A DNA stretch of 37,553 nt from Candidatus Aenigmatarchaeota archaeon (GTDB lineage Archaea > Aenigmatarchaeota > Aenigmatarchaeia > GW2011-AR5 > JACRAC01), in the NCBI GenBank assembly GCA_016187395.1, contig JACPJV010000031.1, positions 1-37,553 of the forward strand, read 5' to 3'. The notes beneath the pieces were generated by a model. That model did not search any database. It saw only the letters and a list, made by a program, of their open reading frames with translations, and had not been told where the DNA came from. Below, piece after piece: positions 34,141-37,553 of this stretch. The translations under genes were made by a program, and so were the position numbers. How positions within the stretch are numbered: position 1 is the stretch's first letter; every line of letters starts with the position of its first letter.

Positions 34141-35289
34141 ATGCAAGGAGTTATACTGGCAGCAGGGAACGGCACGCGCCTGAAGCCTTTGACTATCGCC
34201 AGATCCAAGGCCATGATTACTGTCGCAAACAAGCCGTGCGTGGAGTGGATTTACGAGGCGATGAAAAGGCACGCCAAGGAGGTATTCTTTGTTGTGAGGC
34301 AAGACCAGCAAGATATAATAAAGCATTTTGAAGGCAGGGCGCAATTCATTTTTCAGGATAAACCTCTAGGCACAGGCGACGCTGTTCTGAGATGCAAAGA
34401 CAGGGTAGGGGGCAGATTTATTGTCTCAAACGGTGACATACTTGTCACAAGGGATGATATGAGGAAAATCGCGAAAAGCAAGGAACCTGCTGTTTCTGCG
34501 TTCAGGGCGGAAAACCCGCAGGAATACGGAATCTTCGAAGAAAGCGGCGGAAGTGCCATAGGCATCGAAGAAAAGCCGAAAAAGCCGAGGGGCGATCTTG
34601 CAAATGCAGGCATTTACGTCTTTGATGATGATATTTTCGAAAGGCTGGAAAAAAACAAAAAAAGCCAGAGGGGCGAGAGAGAGCTTACGGATGCGATAAA
34701 GTTTCCTGCAAAGATGCATGTAATCGAAAAGCGATGTGAAATCACGTTCCCATGGGAAATCCTTGATGCGAACAAGTTCATTTTGGAAGAGCATGGTTCG
34801 CAGATTCATCCCAGCGCAGAGATACGGGAGGGCGCTTTTATAGAGAAGAACGTGGCTATAGGCGCAAAGGCTGTGATTGGACCGAACTGCTTTATACGCG
34901 GCTATTCCTCTGTTGGCGAAAACTGCAAGGTCGGGAACGCTGTGGAGGTCAAGAATTCGGTCATAATGGAGAATTCTTTTATCTCGCACCTGAGCTACGT
35001 GGGTGATTCTGTCATAGGAAGCAACTGCAACGTAGCAGGGGGGACTATATTCGCAAACCTGCGCCTGGACCAGAAAAACATCGGGATGAAGATAAACGGC
35101 AAATATGTCGACAGCGGCAGGAAAAAACTGGGCGCGATTGTCGCGGATGGCGTGCAGTTTGGAGTCAATTGCACAGTAATGCCCGGGAAGCGCATCTGGC
35201 CTAATCTGCTCATACCGCCGTGCACGATTATTGCGAAGGACATAGAAAAACAGCCTTCACTGAAGGTGTGGAAGAGGGTGCTGGATTGA
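34141..35289 (+). CDS. Bifunctional sugar-1-phosphate nucleotidylyltransferase/acetyltransferase (GlmU-like)
   Basis: MQGVILAAGNGTRLKPLTIARSKAMITVANKP... plus left-handed beta-helix hexapeptides. Confidence 0.95.
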   Translation: MQGVILAAGNGTRLKPLTIARSKAMITVANKPCVEWIYEAMKRHAKEVFFVVRQDQQDIIKHFEGRAQFIFQDKPLGTGDAVLRCKDRVGGRFIVSNGDILVTRDDMRKIAKSKEPAVSAFRAENPQEYGIFEESGGSAIGIEEKPKKPRGDLANAGIYVFDDDIFERLEKNKKSQRGERELTDAIKFPAKMHVIEKRCEITFPWEILDANKFILEEHGSQIHPSAEIREGAFIEKNVAIGAKAVIGPNCFIRGYSSVGENCKVGNAVEVKNSVIMENSFISHLSYVGDSVIGSNCNVAGGTIFANLRLDQKNIGMKINGKYVDSGRKKLGAIVADGVQFGVNCTVMPGKRIWPNLLIPPCTIIAKDIEKQPSLKVWKRVLD

Positions 35290-35329
35290 AGACACTTAAA
35301 CTTTTCGGTGATAACATTTAGTGATAATC

Positions 35330-36049
35330 ATGGCATTGGAAGCAGTTGAAGAAAGAGGGTATGTTGCCATACCGAGAGGCGAAGCCAGAGGCACGCCACG
35401 AAGGCGCGTGCTGCCAGCCTACTCTCTGGCAAAAGAAATGGAAGGGTTTGGAACCGTATACGGAGATATAGCACCAAAATCGCCCCTGCCCATCCAGCTA
35501 AGGCACGCGTATCTCAGCTCGCCTGAAATCAGGCAGAGCATTCTCGAGGGATGGAAGGGCGAAACTTTCCGTATCGCCATAGGGCCTGCGGACAGAAAGC
35601 CAAAAAGTATGATTCTCCGGGAGGGTGAGACTGCTGTGACTATTGTGTCGCCTGTTGAGAAATTTGTCAGGGCCGAAAGCGGCTTGTGGCAGGCAGAAGG
35701 AAAGAGAAAGATAGCAAAGCTGCCAGCAGGAGACAGATGGCAAGGCCCTGATGGAAACATATTCTGGGACGAGCATGGATTTCCTGCCAGAAGTTACTCC
35801 AGCAGGCCGGAGGCAATAGCAGCATGGGAGAAGGCAGAATTCTCTCCTGAAGAGGCAAAGAACCTTGCATCATATTTCTGGCGCAGAAGTGAATACAAAG
35901 ATTTCGCGGCCGTGTACCGTTTTTCGTACCCTGTTTACGGTCCTTGGAGCCTGTCTGCCGACTGGAGCCCGGACGACGGGTACGGGCGCGTGGGCTTCCG
36001 CGCCGTAAGCGGTTTGCCGAGCGCGGAGCGCTCGGCGGGACTTGGATAG
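35330..36049 (+). CDS. Hypothetical protein
   Basis: ~239 aa ORF. Confidence 0.65.
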   Translation: MALEAVEERGYVAIPRGEARGTPRRRVLPAYSLAKEMEGFGTVYGDIAPKSPLPIQLRHAYLSSPEIRQSILEGWKGETFRIAIGPADRKPKSMILREGETAVTIVSPVEKFVRAESGLWQAEGKRKIAKLPAGDRWQGPDGNIFWDEHGFPARSYSSRPEAIAAWEKAEFSPEEAKNLASYFWRRSEYKDFAAVYRFSYPVYGPWSLSADWSPDDGYGRVGFRAVSGLPSAERSAGLG

Positions 36050-36110
36050 GGGCGTAATCATAAAAATCAACTAAATAAAAACAAAAACGAATGCTTATCA
36101 AAACGAGGAA

Positions 36111-36275
36111 TTAAAACTTCCTTCTCTTTGCATAGCAATCTCTGCAATAAACAGGCTTACCTTCTGTAGGCTTGAATGGAACTTCACATTCACTACCACA
36201 TTCGGCGCAAACTGCTTTATGCATCTCGCGAGGTCCGCGGTCGAAACCTCCACCTCCTCTTCTGAAATCTCCCAT
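36111..36275 (-). CDS. Small CxxC...CxxC zinc-ribbon protein (54 aa)
   Basis: MGDFRRGGGGFDRGPREMHKAVCAECGSECEVPFKPTEGKPVYCRDCYAKRRKF. Confidence 0.8.
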   Translation of the reverse strand: MGDFRRGGGGFDRGPREMHKAVCAECGSECEVPFKPTEGKPVYCRDCYAKRRKF

Positions 36276-36371
36276 TGTTTCACTTTATAGTGGATGGAAC
36301 GAAAACTTTTTAAAGGGTATATTTTCGGGATTTTACGGCTGTACGCAGCGCAGGGCGAATCATCCGTATTT

Positions 36372-36542
36372 TATAGTGCTGCAAGGAATACAATGAGGAA
36401 CTCCGTTCCTCATGTACAGCAGAAGCTTTGCTTCTGCTTGTAAATCAGGATTAGTCAGATATAATAATTCCTTGCGCACTATATGTGAAACAAGAATTAT
36501 CATATCCGACACTGTCGGTATTAATTCCTTGTTTCACTATAT
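36372..36542. repeat. Paired-hairpin element with TATAGTG...CACTATA termini
   Basis: TATAGTGCTGCAAGGAAT ... ATTCCTTGCGCACTATA then TATGTGAAACAAGAATTA ... TAATTCCTTGTTTCACTATA. Confidence 0.7.
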
Positions 36543-37334
36543 TCCCAACACCGAAAATGCCAGCACGCGCTTTATCATCTCTGCGGCTAAAAATCCTGAC
36601 TTGCTTGGAAGTTCTGTATCTGCGATTTCGACGACGTCCATGCTTGAGAATCTTATGCTGCTGAGTATCGGATGTACGTCCTCCGGTCGCAGCGTACCCT
36701 CGAAATACCCTGTCTTGCCGATAAACGAAGGGCTGAAGCAGTCTATATCAAGGCTTAGATGCACAGGCCTCTTGAGAGTCAGGCTAGGCAGGTCCTCTAT
36801 TTTCAGCTGATGGAGCTTTCTGTCCTCTTCCTCTTCTTTCCCCCATGTCCGCGTTCCGAAGAAGTATATCTCTGCGTTTCTCTTTGCGTGGCGTGCCCAC
36901 GTAGCATGACTGTGTTCAACTTCCATCTTATTAAGATCGTCGTGCGCATCCAGGACTACAACGGTTTTTGCCTTGAGACCCTGAACGATAGGCAGGGTCA
37001 CAGAGTGATCGCCGCCGATGAAGATCCAGAAACGCGGCTTAGCCTCCTCTTTGACATGCCTTATAGTTTGTTTTATACGCCGGGACGTGACGTCAAAGGA
37101 TCCGTGCACGCAATTCACGTCGCCTATGTCGCATATCCTAAGCTTTTCAAACAGATGCATGTTTTTCTGCGATATGTAATCTTCTGCAACAGCAAGCGAG
37201 CTTCTCACCATCACAGGTCCGTACGGCGCTGCGTAGTTTGTTGCAGTGGACACGAAGGGCACGCCTGCAAATATGACCTGCGCCTCCTTCAGCGGCCAAT
37301 TATAGTCCAGAAAGGTTGTTCGCGTGTGAAGCAT
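36537..37334 (-). CDS. Agmatinase/arginase-family ureohydrolase
   Basis: FIGGDHSVTLPI...VVLDAHDDL...HATWARH...LSLDIDCFSPSF. Confidence 0.92.
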   Translation of the reverse strand: MLHTRTTFLDYNWPLKEAQVIFAGVPFVSTATNYAAPYGPVMVRSSLAVAEDYISQKNMHLFEKLRICDIGDVNCVHGSFDVTSRRIKQTIRHVKEEAKPRFWIFIGGDHSVTLPIVQGLKAKTVVVLDAHDDLNKMEVEHSHATWARHAKRNAEIYFFGTRTWGKEEEEDRKLHQLKIEDLPSLTLKRPVHLSLDIDCFSPSFIGKTGYFEGTLRPEDVHPILSSIRFSSMDVVEIADTELPSKSGFLAAEMIKRVLAFSVLGI

Positions 37335-37472
37335 GGATTAGATTCGATGGAAGGATTTAAATGCTATTGCTAATTTTCTTTCATGATGCACAAAGAACTT
37401 CGCAAACTCCTCACTTTAGACACCATGTAGAACTCTTTCTTTAACAAAGCCCATAAATGATCTGGTGATACG

Positions 37473-37553
37473 ATGGAAACAGTATTTGTAGGTCTGGACG
37501 TGCACAGGCAGAGCATCTCTGCGTGTGCGATGAGCGAGGACGGGGAAATCCTC
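37473..37553 (+). CDS. IS110-family transposase N-terminus (truncated by window edge)
   Basis: METVFVGLDVHRQSISACAMSEDGEIL, DEDD/RuvC-like N-terminal motif. Confidence 0.85.
   Translation, partial: METVFVGLDVHRQSISACAMSEDGEIL

Noticed and set aside
34426-34989. 187-aa minus ORF inside the GlmU-like gene
   Set aside because: Shadow ORF antisense to a clear nucleotidylyltransferase.
1-37553. CRISPR array or Cas genes
   Set aside because: No regularly spaced repeats of 25-40 bp and no Cas-like proteins seen.

Overview
Archaeal, probably DPANN-like, chromosome segment: TFB, archaeal-type 16S, TrmB regulator, TATA/AAATA-type promoters and many small ORFs. The centre of the window is an unusual rRNA region. 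The 16S gene (~6945-9915, ~2.97 kb) and 23S gene (~15836-24276, ~8.4 kb) lie ~5.9 kb apart with protein genes and a tRNA between them. Both are broken up by many insertions (roughly 6 in 16S and 14 or more in 23S, judged by eye against conserved rRNA sequence). Some insertions encode homing endonucleases: two LAGLIDADG proteins, one of them antisense to the rRNA, and two PD-(D/E)XK-like proteins. Five carry small non-nuclease ORFs. At least five others look like members of one family of ORF-less mini-introns. Some insertions fall in catalytic or decoding-critical sites (P-loop, PTC next to A2451, sarcin-ricin loop, 16S 787 and 908). A second pattern is that several toxin-antitoxin modules (MazEF, DUF4258/DUF2283, HEPN-MNT, VapBC) sit downstream of a gene 3' end and are bracketed by direct repeats copying that 3' end or its trailer. 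Other items: a tRNA-Ala with an intron in the D-loop, a gene with a single in-frame TGA, a Ulp1-like cysteine protease candidate next to a HExxH protease, a structured ncRNA candidate, a paired-hairpin repeat, and the start of an IS110-type transposase at the right edge. All rRNA position assignments are by-eye alignments to remembered consensus sequences and need covariance-model confirmation.
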